A DNA stretch of 60,000 nt, taken from the NCBI GenBank assembly GCA_030704615.1, contig CM060733.1, positions 53,632,001 to 53,692,000 of the forward strand. Reading direction: 5' to 3'. A model generated the notes under the pieces. The model ran no database searches, was not told the DNA's origin, and saw only the letters and a list, made by a program, of their open reading frames with translations. The DNA comes from Takakia lepidozioides (lineage: Eukaryota; Streptophyta; Takakiopsida; Takakiales; Takakiaceae). The position numbers were made by a program, and so were the translations under genes. How positions within the stretch are numbered: position 1 is the first letter of the stretch; each line of letters opens with the position of its first letter. Of the stretch, positions 47,588-57,545 are shown in pieces.

Positions 47588-48178
47588 AGTGAAGACGAGC
47601 GCGACACGGTGGTGGTATCATCGACAGCTCCAACTGCTCGAGCAGTCACTCCAAAAGCGGCTACTCATCGAGCGCAGTCAGACAATCGTCGGCAGCAATC
47701 GTCGGACCTAGTGCTTGGCATTTTTGGATCGCCAAAGTTGGGGCAGGAGGGCACACACAAACTTGCTCCTTTTGTTGGTGGACGGGAGGACCTGCAGCGG
47801 GAGTACTCCATAATAGGCATTCGGGAGGTTGGTGCAGCCGGCATGGCAGGTGAAGGGCGTTGGATGAGGACAGCAGATCCGCCAATTGAGGAAGCTGATG
47901 CACATGCAGGAGGGCCCGCCCACGCAAAGAAGAAGAGGAAAGCCAAGCACATGCAATCCCCGGCGAGAGAGCCATCACAGGCCGTGGAGGGGGGAGTAAA
48001 CACGGCGCGTGAGGGTGTCAGTTCCCCTCAATCAAAGGTGGTCATCCTGGAGGTCTCCCTTGCTGCTACGCCTAGTAAGAAACAGAAGGCCCGTGAGAGG
48101 GCAAAAGAGAGGGCAAAAGAACAGGCGAGACAAAAGGCTAGCCAGGAGGCAATGAAGAGGCCAGGGGTGTGGAAATGA
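47588..48178 (+). CDS. Unrecognised hydrophilic protein exon, Lys/Ala/Glu-rich
   Basis: After an AG at about 47587 the frame reads SEDERDTVVVSSTAPTARAV, SDLVLGIFGSPKLGQEGTHK, FVGGREDLQREYSIIGIREV, a basic AKKKRKAKHMQ that could be a nuclear localisation signal, and a helical tail rich in KKQKARERAKERAKEQARQK, ending at 48178. The open length of about 197 codons and the biased composition suggest a real but disordered nuclear or DNA-binding protein, or a transposon accessory ORF. Downstream frames to about 48650 (SLVRMIKYTSVFEMKIKLVD) may be a further exon. Function is unknown. Confidence 0.4.
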   Translation, partial: SEDERDTVVVSSTAPTARAVTPKAATHRAQSDNRRQQSSDLVLGIFGSPKLGQEGTHKLAPFVGGREDLQREYSIIGIREVGAAGMAGEGRWMRTADPPIEEADAHAGGPAHAKKKRKAKHMQSPAREPSQAVEGGVNTAREGVSSPQSKVVILEVSLAATPSKKQKARERAKERAKEQARQKASQEAMKRPGVWK

Positions 48179-48834
48179 CAGATGCCCATGTAAGCGAGGG
48201 ACACACAGAGACGGTGGATCCTTCCAAGACACCAGAACAGGCAGTAACACACCGGCTGCATTCTTACCGGTTACGCCATCGCGGGTGGGAGCAGCCCCTG
48301 CAATTACCCATACGGTGGAGACTGGGGGAGGGGAAAGAACACCACAAAGACCACGGATTGTAGGAGGTGGAGGTGAAGCCGGGGAGAGGGCAGTAGAGAC
48401 GGGGAGAGGGCACGATGTGGATGCGACTGTGCCTCGTATCACTCGACCTAGTTTAGTGAGAATGATAAAATACACTAGTGTTTTCGAAATGAAAATAAAA
48501 CTGGTCGACATGTTGCGAAAACTAATGGTGGCGTATTGGAATTTGTATTATTATGATCTTAAGGTGAATAACCCGAGGAGGTGCACCAGTTTTGGTTACT
48601 CATTGATTTTGCAGCAGAATTACTTGGTGTTGTTCGGGATGAATATTTGAGAGAGGGTTGTCAATTCGCATGTCCGGATGTGGAAATGAATTATGTTCTT
48701 TTCTGCTGCATGTCCTTATGTTTATTTAGGGGCTTTAACATGTACGTCATCAATAGTTGCACATATTAGATGACAAATAGATTACTTGGTTGGAACCTGT
48801 AATCATTAGAAGAAAAACACGGAATAACCACTCT

Positions 48835-49459
48835 GGTAACCACTCATTTTGAGTGGAAAAAAAACACCCAAACACTCTGGCCCTAGAGTGGTCCAGACCC
48901 AGTGGATCTTGACTCAGCAGTGGTTAAAGACATGACGTGTCCAAAGTGATTAAAGACAGTGGTTACGATCACTTGCCTTCGAGTCCAGCTGTTCGCTTAC
49001 GTGTCACGGTGGTAAATTAACCACTTATGACATGTCATAGTGGTAAGCCAAGGCACGTCTGACGTGTCACAGTGGTAAACTAACCACTTCAGAACATAGT
49101 GATCCAACCACTTCCACCATATGCGACGTGGACGCAGCAACTCCGTCGATCATACTTAGCAGTGGACGGACACGTGTCCGTATCCATATGGACACGTGGC
49201 CGAATCCAGTTAGACGATTATGGGCTCCATTATCTAGACACGTGGCGATATTGCAAATGAGCACGTGCCCTATTTTAGGGATATGCTGAAAAATGCAATG
49301 ACTTCACAAACAACTATGTGAGTGAGACTTAAATGATTCTAATAGTCATGAAACGAGAATAAACAATGTATATTATCACTGAATGTGTGGTTCTAATAGT
49401 ATTGATGTGTGCTAAAACCACTTACTGAGTGGTTCTACCAGTATCAATGTAGTGGTTAT
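48835..49459. repeat. Region dense in CCACT/AGTGG and ACGTGTC motifs
   Basis: AACCACTT, GTGGTTA, AGTGGTAA and GACACGTGGC-type words recur every 20-50 bp (48840-49270) in both orientations. This is typical of a DNA transposon subterminal region. No terminal CACTA-like sequence or target duplication was identified. Confidence 0.45.
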
Positions 49460-49841
49460 ACCAGTATCAATGTAGTGGTTAGGTTGTGTGCTAAAACCAC
49501 TGACGAAGTCATCCAGTGTGTCCCACCAAGTAGGAACCATGTATTTGAATTATTACTACCAGAGTGGTATGTAAGTGATTGGTACATCTGGAGGAGTATA
49601 ACCACTCTTGCATATTGTCACAGTCTTACATATACCACTGACAGAGTGGTACCAGTATCAATGTAGTGGTTAGGTTGTGTGCTAAAACCACTGACGAAGT
49701 CATCCAGTGTGTCCCACCAAGTAGGAACCATGTATTTGAATTATTACTACCAGAGTGGTATGTAAGTGATTGGTACATCTGGAGGAGTATAACCACTCTT
49801 GCATATTGTCACAGTCTTACATATACCACTGACAGAGTGGT
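49460..49841. repeat. Exact tandem duplication of 191 bp
   Basis: Copy one is 49460-49650 and copy two 49651-49841. They appear identical by eye. Each begins ACCAGTATCAATGTAGTGG and ends ACTGACAGAGTGGT. It lies within the AGTGG/CCACT-rich region. The absence of differences suggests a very recent event, or an assembly duplication. Two frames of about 60-85 codons that repeat here are artefacts. Confidence 0.9.
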
Positions 49842-50049
49842 GTGTAAGTGATTCATACATTCCCATACAATTCTCCTACAATTCCCATACATTCGAAGTG
49901 AATCTGCAAATCCAAATACTCTTGAAGATTCACCATTCAAAAAACATAATAGAATCCAAGACAGTAAGTGTTGGAACAGAGTCAACAAAATCCAGCCATG
50001 AGAAAGGGTGACATACTACATCTACACTACGTCTCCGCAGGCATGCTAG

Positions 50050-50760
50050 AAGCCATGAACTACTTTCCTACCTTTTGGTCAGTGATAGACCATCTACCCA
50101 TGCAGGTTTTTGTAGCTATTGATCCACAGGGAATCATAGGTAACCTTATGCTTGAAATCTGACCCTCTTGGATGAATTTGGACCCACACTCTATCTCTGC
50201 TCCTTCAGCTATCCATGCATTCATCTTTGGCTTGCTGCTAGCAGCTGACAATGACAGCCTATAGTTGTTCCAGCAAACACCCCAACCCTACTTATCACAC
50301 TAGTTCATATGCTCAATTGCATCTGCTACTCTCTATAATCCAACAAGCATTCACCTTCTTGCGTTGATCGTCCCACCATTGATTGGGGTCAGAAAAGTAT
50401 TCATTCCACAGCTTCTCCTTATCTCTGTTACTTGTTTCTGGATACTTTCATGTTGTCACATTGGCAGTATCATGTCAGTCACTCCAAACTATCAAAGGTT
50501 CACTCAACCAGCTAACTTGTAGAATTCAACATGGCCGATTATGATAAGAGGAAAAACAGGGTGGAATGTGTTGAAGAAGGTGCCGTCATCAGTAGTGCCT
50601 GATTTTATCAATTTGTGCCGCTGCTGCTGTAGCTTCTAGTTGACCATCTACCCATGCAGGTTGGTAGTAGCTATTGATCCACAGGGAATGATAGGTAATC
50701 AGGAGCTTGCACACAAACGTGATGTGGTTGGGCTTCACCCCTTCCCCCATCATTTGCTCA
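50050..50760 (-). pseudogene. PDF-motif / PPR debris, minus strand
   Basis: The minus strand carries the same PPR 5' block as the 12-22 kb cluster. It shows first-half exon words (complement of ATTCATTCCACAGCTTCTCC near 50390), the intron with CAGCTGCTAGCAGC, and second-half coding near 50180-50080. A short PPR piece lies at 50690-50760 (complement of HMMGEGVKPN-type code). It is inverted relative to the main cluster and 28 kb from it. Confidence 0.6.
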
Positions 50761-51002
50761 TGGGAGGGCTGCTATTTCATGAGCGGTATGAGCATGAGCG
50801 GAAAAAAAAAAACATGAGCGGACAATTGTGTGTCCACGAAAATAGGGTTAGGAGGCATGGAAATAGGGTCATTCGAAGCTGGAATGTGGCACCAGTGGAC
50901 TCGTCATAACAATGAAATGCAATATTTTATTGCAAATTTTGTGGCAAGCCACATCTATACAAGTGTGTCATAACTGTTATAGCCGGAATGGGCACTACTC
51001 TC

Positions 51003-53227
51003 CTACACCCTCCGAGGAACTTGCCCCACCTTCCTCCTCATCCCCCTCATCCCCAAGACAAATCCACGAGCTTGTTGGGCTCTAATAGCTATGCCTCCTC
51101 CCCTCATCTTCATTTTCTTGAGGCTTGCCTCGTCTAAAATCTGCTGTATACGAGTAGGTTCGGAAGACCTCCTAATGGACACCGAAGCAAGCCGGGTAGC
51201 ATAAGTAGGAAGGATGTAGTCCTTTTTTGGACTTGGCATGAAATCCCCCCTGGCAAAAAAAGGCACGTTCCTCCTACCCATGAACTGCGGTGTAGACGTC
51301 CCTCCTGCAGTACTTGGCATCCCACAGTAAGAACAAATCCACTTCAAGAATGTCAATACCAGCAGAAGCAGAAAGGGTCTTTCAATGAAATAAGAGAGCA
51401 AAGGGAGGTGCCTCACGAAATCAGGAGGCAATTTACAATGCAACCACTCACTCGTAAATCGGGGGCTCCTCGGCCTCGATCCCAACTTGTACCTCCCCCT
51501 GCTCCTTCTCGGATTCTTCCTCATCCTCCGAGGATGCCTCTTCCTCTTTTGGCAGACATTCAGCCGCTGCAAGTTCGGAGTTGTGGAGGGCAGTATCTGG
51601 CTCAAAGGCGAAGACATGCCTGTCGGACAACGTCGCAGCCCACATTGAAGCACCTGAGGGACAAAGCGGGCGGTTAGTAGCAGGCGGCATGCAATTGCAA
51701 TCGGGCCAGGGGACATACTGTGCACGTGAAGGCTTACCCGTGCCGCATGTGAGGTCAAGAATCCGCCCTTGGACATCGGAGCACGTCTCCATGAGGGTTT
51801 GGATGAAAGCAGGGCTCCCGATCCGGCTGTACCGCCACGATTTGCATGTCTTTGTGTCCTTCGGCATACTGGAGTGGGGCACATAGTTGTAGAGGACATT
51901 GTAGGTAACAGGGTCCACAGAGGCATCAACAAGACGACCGTCGTTGCAGAATTTGAACGTAGACCCTCTCTTCACAAAACAATATGCCTCAAACACCAAT
52001 GTCTGCACATCCAACAAAAGAGGGATCAACTCCAAGGTCTAGTTTAGATACACCACGATATGAAGTGAAGGCAATAGATTGATAACTTACACTTTGGCCC
52101 TCTGTTCGCAACCCCTGCATATTGATGCAGAACCATTTTTTGAGGAGGACCGGGGTGGGACTTTCAGTGTCCACCTTGCCACAACATTCTCTGTGGTCTT
52201 CCCTCTTGTGGCAAGGACCACCATACATCCACCGTCATCCAGGAGCATCCCCGCCAGCCCAAACCCAGCTCTCCAGTAGTCCTCCATAAACTTGTTCTAG
52301 GTGGGCACACCATCCAGGCCCTCCAGCAGCTCCCCATCTGGAATATCGAGGAGAATCATATCGCAGGCTCTCTCCACCTCAAACCCCCCCCCCCCCCCAA
52401 GTGCTCTTACAATCCGTGCTCACAGCCGTGAAGAATTCCATCATGGCTTCCAAACCAGGGGTGTCTTTAGGCTCTGTACCGGCAGCCCTCTTCTTGGCTT
52501 TCCCTTCAGCTCCTCCAGAGACTTGTTGTGTGCCACCTTCTTCGCCCTGGCAGCCAGAGCGTCAAGGAAGCTCTCATTGAAGCATTGGATGATTGTTGGG
52601 GGTTCTAGCTTTGGCCTCTGGGGAAACATCACCGCCGAATACCGCCGTGTAGGCTCGCCCTCAAATGCCAACTTCTTGGCAGAGCCAGTCCCAGTCCGAA
52701 CTGACTTGGGAACCCGGACAACCGGTGACTTGGTAGCAGCAGCAGCAGTCACAGGACCTTGCACAAAGTCGTCATCGGAGTCACTACCTTCGGGCCCCTC
52801 CTGCGCCTCTTCTCGTGCCCCGGTGGTTTTCTGTTTTTTAGGGGTTACTGCAGTCCCCTGTTTCCGTGTCCTTTTCTTTTGTCCTTTATTCTTCTCATTC
52901 AACTTCTCCTAAATACTTGCCTGAGCAAGCTCTGCCACTTTCCTGGACTTGGCAAGCGCTTTCGCCTCCTTTGGACCCAGCGGAGGCAGCGGAGCCCGGT
53001 TTTGGCGGGCCTCAGCCTCCGAGCATCCAGCTTCAATTGAAACTCAGGCGTCGAGCGAGCCGGGTGGAAGGTCCACATACCAAGGGCAGTCGGGCAAATG
53101 CTCCAGATGCCACTCCTTCACGATAGCATCAGTGTACATGGAGTCAGCTCTAGGGTTCCTCCATGCGAGGAAGAATGGCGGCTCGAAGGACAGATGACCT
53201 TTCTCCAATAGGGAGAACTTGCAATAC
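51003..53227 (-). pseudogene. Beta-class DNA N-methyltransferase, 3' half of the ParB-like family gene
   Basis: Exons on the minus strand. From 53227: CKFSLLEKGHLSFEPPFFLA, EWHLEHLPDCPWYVDLPPG, then a basic linker. Next come ACDMILLDIPDGE (motif IV position) and FGLAGMLLDDGGCMVVLATR. A donor follows at 52090. The 52002-51738 exon reads TLVFEAYCFVKRG, then AFIQTLMETCSDVQGRILDL and TCGTG. Splicing to 51653 gives GASMWAATLSDRHVFAFEPD. An IV-before-I order with DLTCGTG and FEPD is that of N4/N6 amino-DNA methyltransferases of the beta class. A C-terminal tail with WICSYCGMPS ends at 51003. Damage: TGA 53044-53046, a TAG near 52909, a TAG in VPT-NKF near 52300, and a 17-C run at about 52384 with a frame change. 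A preceding-exon fragment remains at 54288-54326. Confidence 0.7.
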
Positions 53228-53279
53228 CTGCATTCAAGTAACCCACAGAGAATCAGGTCCCGGGAATGAGGTTAATGTT

Positions 53280-54190
53280 TCGGTAAGAAATTGTAAAAAT
53301 GGTGCCGGATTTCCATGCGGGGGGTGCCCGCTGCTCCCGGCTCCCCATGGTGGCGGGCAACGAAACTGGTAATTCGGCGCCATTTTTTCTGTGGGCGAGG
53401 CAGCCCCTTCTGGGACTTAGCCACTTTGGGGCCCAAGTTGAATAAATGGCACCGAAATTCCAAATTCGGGCCCCGAAAATGGCTAAGTCCCGGGGTAGCT
53501 GGCACTCATTCTAGAAATTCGGCTCCATTTTTCCAGGTTGGGGCCCAGCCATTTCTGGGACTTGGCCACTTTCGGACGCAGCCTGGAAAAATCAGGTTGG
53601 GGCCCAGCCATTTCTGGGACTTGGCCACTTTTTCGGACGCAGCCTGAAAAATGGCGCGAATTTGGCAGTTCTGGGCCCCAAAAATGGCTAAGTCCCGGGG
53701 GTGGCTGGCACCCATTCTGGAAATTCGACGCCATTTTTTCAGGTTGGGGCCCAGCCATTTCTGGGACTTGGCCACTTTCGGACGCAGCCTGGAAAAATGG
53801 CGCCGAATTTGCAGTTCTGGGCCCCGAAAATGGCTAAGTCCCGGGGGTGGCTGGCACCCATTCTGGAAATTCGACGCCATTTTTTCAGGTTGGGGCCCAG
53901 CCATTTCTGGGACTTGGCCACTTTCGGACCCCAACCTGGAAAAAATGGCTCCGAATTTCCAGAATGGGTGCCAGCCACCCCCGGGATCTAGCCATTTTCG
54001 GGGCCCGGAACTGGAAATTCGGCGCCATTTTCCAGGCTGGGTCCGAAAGTGGCCATGTCCCAGAAATGGCTGGGCCCCAACCTGGAAAAATGGAGCCGAA
54101 TTTCTAGAATGGGTGCCAGCCACCCCCGGGACTTAGCCATTTTCGAATCTCGAAATTCGGCGCCATTTTTCCAGGGACTTAGCCATTTCT
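53280..54190. repeat. Palindromic tandem array, 146-147 bp units, in the intron of the methyltransferase half gene
   Basis: The landmark CTTGGCCACTTTCGGAC occurs at 53561, 53620 (short unit), 53767 and 53913, then in inverted form near 54040. Units carry AAATTCGGCGCCATTT, GGGGCCCAGCC and CCGGGGGTGGCTGGCACCC, and their complements. The last part matches 5737-5870 almost perfectly. Frames of 90-205 codons on both strands are artefacts. The array lies between the exon fragment ending at 54288 and the exon starting at 53227. Confidence 0.85.
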
Positions 54191-54287
54191 TCACAACCAG
54201 TTGTCATGCCCCACACAAGCCGTTTTACATCCAGGAACTCCGGGGACTACAATGGCCACAGATCAAAGAGGAGCACTGCATATTTAC

Positions 54288-54326
54288 CTGTACAGAAGGC
54301 GCATTGCCGCTTTGTCCGCGTTCGGT
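54288..54326 (-). pseudogene. Remnant of the exon preceding the intronic palindrome array
   Basis: The minus strand reads ADKAAMRLLYR up to a GTAAATA donor at 54287, the same last residues, donor and phase as the 6063-6277 exon. Similarity ends at about 54326, where unrelated sequence begins. So this copy lost its 5' exons there. Confidence 0.75.
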
Positions 54327-54499
54327 GACACAAACACGTTGATATATGCATTTAAAGAAAGACAGAGGGGAGAAGGGGGGGGGACCATGTGTGCAGGCCG
54401 CCACCTTGACAATGGGATAAATTTGGTCGCGTGAAAATAAAATAGTAAAAAAATACACGATGCAAAGTCGGTTTGGAATGTAGCATGCCGCCAATACTG

Positions 54500-55520
54500 A
54501 AAAAAAATCATTTTTTTTCTTAAAATTTATTTACAACTGCCAATATTGGCGGTCTCATGTTTTTTCTCTTTCTTGAAAACGCCTACGACCGCCAATATTG
54601 GCGGTTACAAACATTCTTAAGGAAAAAAAAAATTCTGTTCTTTTAAAATGCTTACACGCATTTTGAAAAACAAAAAAAAAAAAACATACGATCGCAAGTA
54701 TTGACAGTCGCAATCAAAAAGTTTAATTTATTCTTAATTTAAAAAAACCAATTTCAGTTTTTTCTTGAAAAATACGTGCGATGTCAATATTGACGGTCGT
54801 ATGCATTTATAAGTAAAATAAATTGCTGCGATCGCCAATATTTGTGGTCGCATGCATTTATTTATTTTTAAAAATTACGACCTTCGATGTTGACGGTCGC
54901 ATGTACTTAAAAATAAAATAAAAATGACATGGTTGTTGATGTGACACATTTTTAGCTTTAATTTTTTTTACTAATATATACGCAAAACCGACGTGATGCA
55001 GATCGCGTCAGCGTCGGGTCTGACGGGACCTAACGTGACGCGACCGACGTGACGCTGATAACTAGGGCTCCATCGGGCGACGAGTGACCAGCTTAGGCGG
55101 TCCAGATATTAATAATTATTAATAGTTAAAATCGTCAACTTTCATGGTCCCGATGTCAATAATAAAATTGGAACTGCCAGATCTTGCGGTCCCGATACTG
55201 ATAAAAAATAATATAAATATCGGGACCGCGACTATGCTGTTTTTTTTTGTTCTTTTTTTCTTGATGACCGATAGGCGATGTCGACGATTGGGCAAACGTT
55301 GGACGACCGTTCAATGATCGTACTTCTAATTACTTCAAATTTTCAATTTAATTGAATTTTTTTCTCATACGTGTAATTTCCGAGGGAGGTGGACACTTAC
55401 GTATTACACTTTTCAACCCGGCCTGAATTAGATTACTGACACTTAAAACTAACGTGACGCAGGCCGCTTCAGCGTCAGGTCTGCCGCGACCTGACGTCAC
55501 GGACGCAGATAACTAGGGCA
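54500..55520. repeat. Third block of GACCGCCA/TGGCGGTC-type palindromes
   Basis: Inverted pairs such as GACCGCCAATATTGGCGGTT (near 54588) and looser copies follow each other to about 54910. GACGTGACGC-rich copies lie at about 54990-55050 and 55450-55500. The segment 55080-55230 carries GGTCCCGAT and ATCGGGACCGC copies. The segment 55250-55400 resembles the right end of the 35-kb block (TTCAATTTAATTGA, then GTGxACACTTACGT). No gene is seen. Confidence 0.55.
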
Positions 55521-55689
55521 TAAAAAAAAAAAAAAAATTGTGTGTTATGGCGCTAAGGTGGGGTGGTCTCTCCAACTTCTTCCTGTGCACGGGTTGAGAA
55601 GAACGCTACGACGTGAGCGTGTGAGCCCAGGCTGACGCTTTGGAATCACAAGATGGAATTACGGATGGATGCAATTATATGAGGGATGG

Positions 55690-56250
55690 AATTATAATAT
55701 GGATGAAGGATGACCAGGTCAGCGGAAAGCGGATGATGAAAAAATAAGTGGCTCAATCTGGTCCGTCCAGATAAAGGGGGCAGATTTGAAGGAGAAACAT
55801 AATATATCTTTTATATTATAATAATGAAGAAAAACTGATTAAACAGTCTCATGGGTATCGGTGCTTACATTCACATTAGTTGGTTACTATTTTTAAAAGA
55901 TACTAGAAGAATGGATGACATCCGTCTGTCAAATCGACAGTGATGATGACAAAGGTAAGGAGCCGCAGTGGCTGCTATAAAGCAGCCCTGTTCGAGGTGT
56001 CAAGTTAAATAAGCACAGTGTGAAACTAACTAGAATAAAGCTAGTTATTTATATTTAACACTTGGATTTAGGTCAAGTGTTAAATCAGGTGTCAAGTTTA
56101 GTTGACACCTGAACCGTCTTATCTTCACGAGAGCGTCAGTCGCGCAACTCATCTCTCTCGAGTTGAGCCTGCGCGACCGAGCTCCTTCATCGCTTCAGGA
56201 GTGAGTGTGCCATGAAAGATCCACAATCCTGTTTCTAGAACCTGTTCTGG
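55690..56250 (+). promoter_or_regulatory. Putative LTR / promoter region of the Ty3/gypsy element
   Basis: TATAAAG at 55976-55982 and AATAAA at 56034-56039 lie 60 bp apart. Beyond them is a leader, and then the first ORF of the element at 56288. This is the order expected of U3-R-U5. The 3' LTR lies outside the window, so the ends cannot be placed. No standard initiator-tRNA primer site (TGGTATCAGA) was found. Confidence 0.35.
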
Positions 56251-56287
56251 TCTACATGAGAGATAAATCTGGGGATGTACTCCTTGT

Positions 56288-57037
56288 ATGGCTGGGGGAA
56301 ATGAGGACGTAATTGAAGGGCAGGTCTCTTCTCTTAGCTTGTGCACACAAGAGGACAAGATTTATGTTTCCCAAGGAACTCAGACTGATTTGAGTGGAGA
56401 ACAGTTGGACGAGTTGATTGCATACTGGGAGTCAGGCATTAGCAGTAGACAACAGACTGCTGTAGTTGGCGTTGAGGGCCTCAATATCGCTTTGGACAGT
56501 CAGAACTCTGTTGGAGCCAGCAGTTCTGCAGCTGTAAGTGAAATACCAAAGTGGGTGAAAGCTAGGCTTGGAACACAGCCAAAGACAGCCCCGGGGACCA
56601 AGGTGTTCAACCACAAGGTTGTGGTGTACTGGAGCAGAGGAGCAGGAGCTACACAAGTTTGTGCAATCAGACACGGTTGCAGCCAGACACGCTCTGCACA
56701 AGGCAATCACGAGCGGGGGTTCATTAGCAATGACAAGTTTGTTCTGCGGGAAGGAGATGCAGTCATTCGCAATGAGGACACCCGCAACCGTCTCAAAGCT
56801 TTCGAGTTGAGAGACTATCAGACCCTACCTTTGTTTTCTTTAATGTTCAGTGAGCGGGAGATAGGGGGATATTGCTTTGTCTCTACTTGGCAGAAAGAGG
56901 AGGAGGGTTGGTTAGAGCGAGCTACTGTAGCTTGGGACAAGGTTAGTGGCAAGTTTCTGGACATAGATATACCTCCTACACCTTACCATCATGCAGAGCG
57001 AGACACTTTGAGAGTAGTCTGGCAGTTGATAGCATAG
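56288..57037 (+). CDS. Unrecognised 249-residue ORF preceding gag
   Basis: An intact frame from MAGGNEDVIEGQVSSLSLCT through DLSGEQLDELIAYWESGISS, SEIPKWVKARLGTQPKTAPG, TRNRLKAFELRDYQTLPLFS and WLERATVAWDKVSGKFLDID to VVWQLIA. No stop or frameshift interrupts it, unlike gag below. The last third is aromatic-rich and looks globular. Its position between the putative LTR and gag makes it an additional ORF of the retroelement, or the remnant of a captured gene. I recognise no domain. The 500 bp that follow, up to gag, are non-coding. Confidence 0.5.
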   Translation: MAGGNEDVIEGQVSSLSLCTQEDKIYVSQGTQTDLSGEQLDELIAYWESGISSRQQTAVVGVEGLNIALDSQNSVGASSSAAVSEIPKWVKARLGTQPKTAPGTKVFNHKVVVYWSRGAGATQVCAIRHGCSQTRSAQGNHERGFISNDKFVLREGDAVIRNEDTRNRLKAFELRDYQTLPLFSLMFSEREIGGYCFVSTWQKEEEGWLERATVAWDKVSGKFLDIDIPPTPYHHAERDTLRVVWQLIA

Positions 57038-57545
57038 ATCAGGATTACATCTTGCTTGGTCGGGCTTCTATTCTTCCCCTCCATCTCTGTACTCATTACC
57101 TTGTACTTGTAGTTGCCAAAGCCTCTCTTGGTGGAGGCCAGTCAGTCCGGGGTTTTGGGCTGGGATATTCTGCAGGATCAGCATTGCAGCCGGATTTTGG
57201 TGTGGGGGTGTTGATGTTTTGATTTCTTGTGTTTGGATCCCCCCCAACACCTGCATGTTTGACTGTGCGCCATGTTGGTTTTGTGTGGGCGCTTGCTTTC
57301 ATAGGGATTAGGCCAGATTTGATCACCGGTCAATCCTAGAATATGCTGTCGGTGGTGAGGCTGGAGTGATGACCAACAAGACCACCAGTGTTTCTTCTAT
57401 GGTGAGGCTGGGTTGATGACTAGCCAACCATAGGAGTTCTTGCGGTGGATGCAGGTGCAGGTGCCCTGAGCCATTGGAATATGACCCTTAAACTGCAACA
57501 GGTGCCTACCCGTGTCACTATTAGAATTAGTAATAGAGCCTTATA

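Noticed and set aside
51581-52047. Plus-strand frames of 92 and 101 codons over the methyltransferase
   Set aside because: They are shadows of the minus-strand exons, which show motif conservation and splice sites.
53483-54194. Frames of up to 205 codons on both strands
   Set aside because: They translate the palindromic intronic array; protein sequence repeats with the DNA units.
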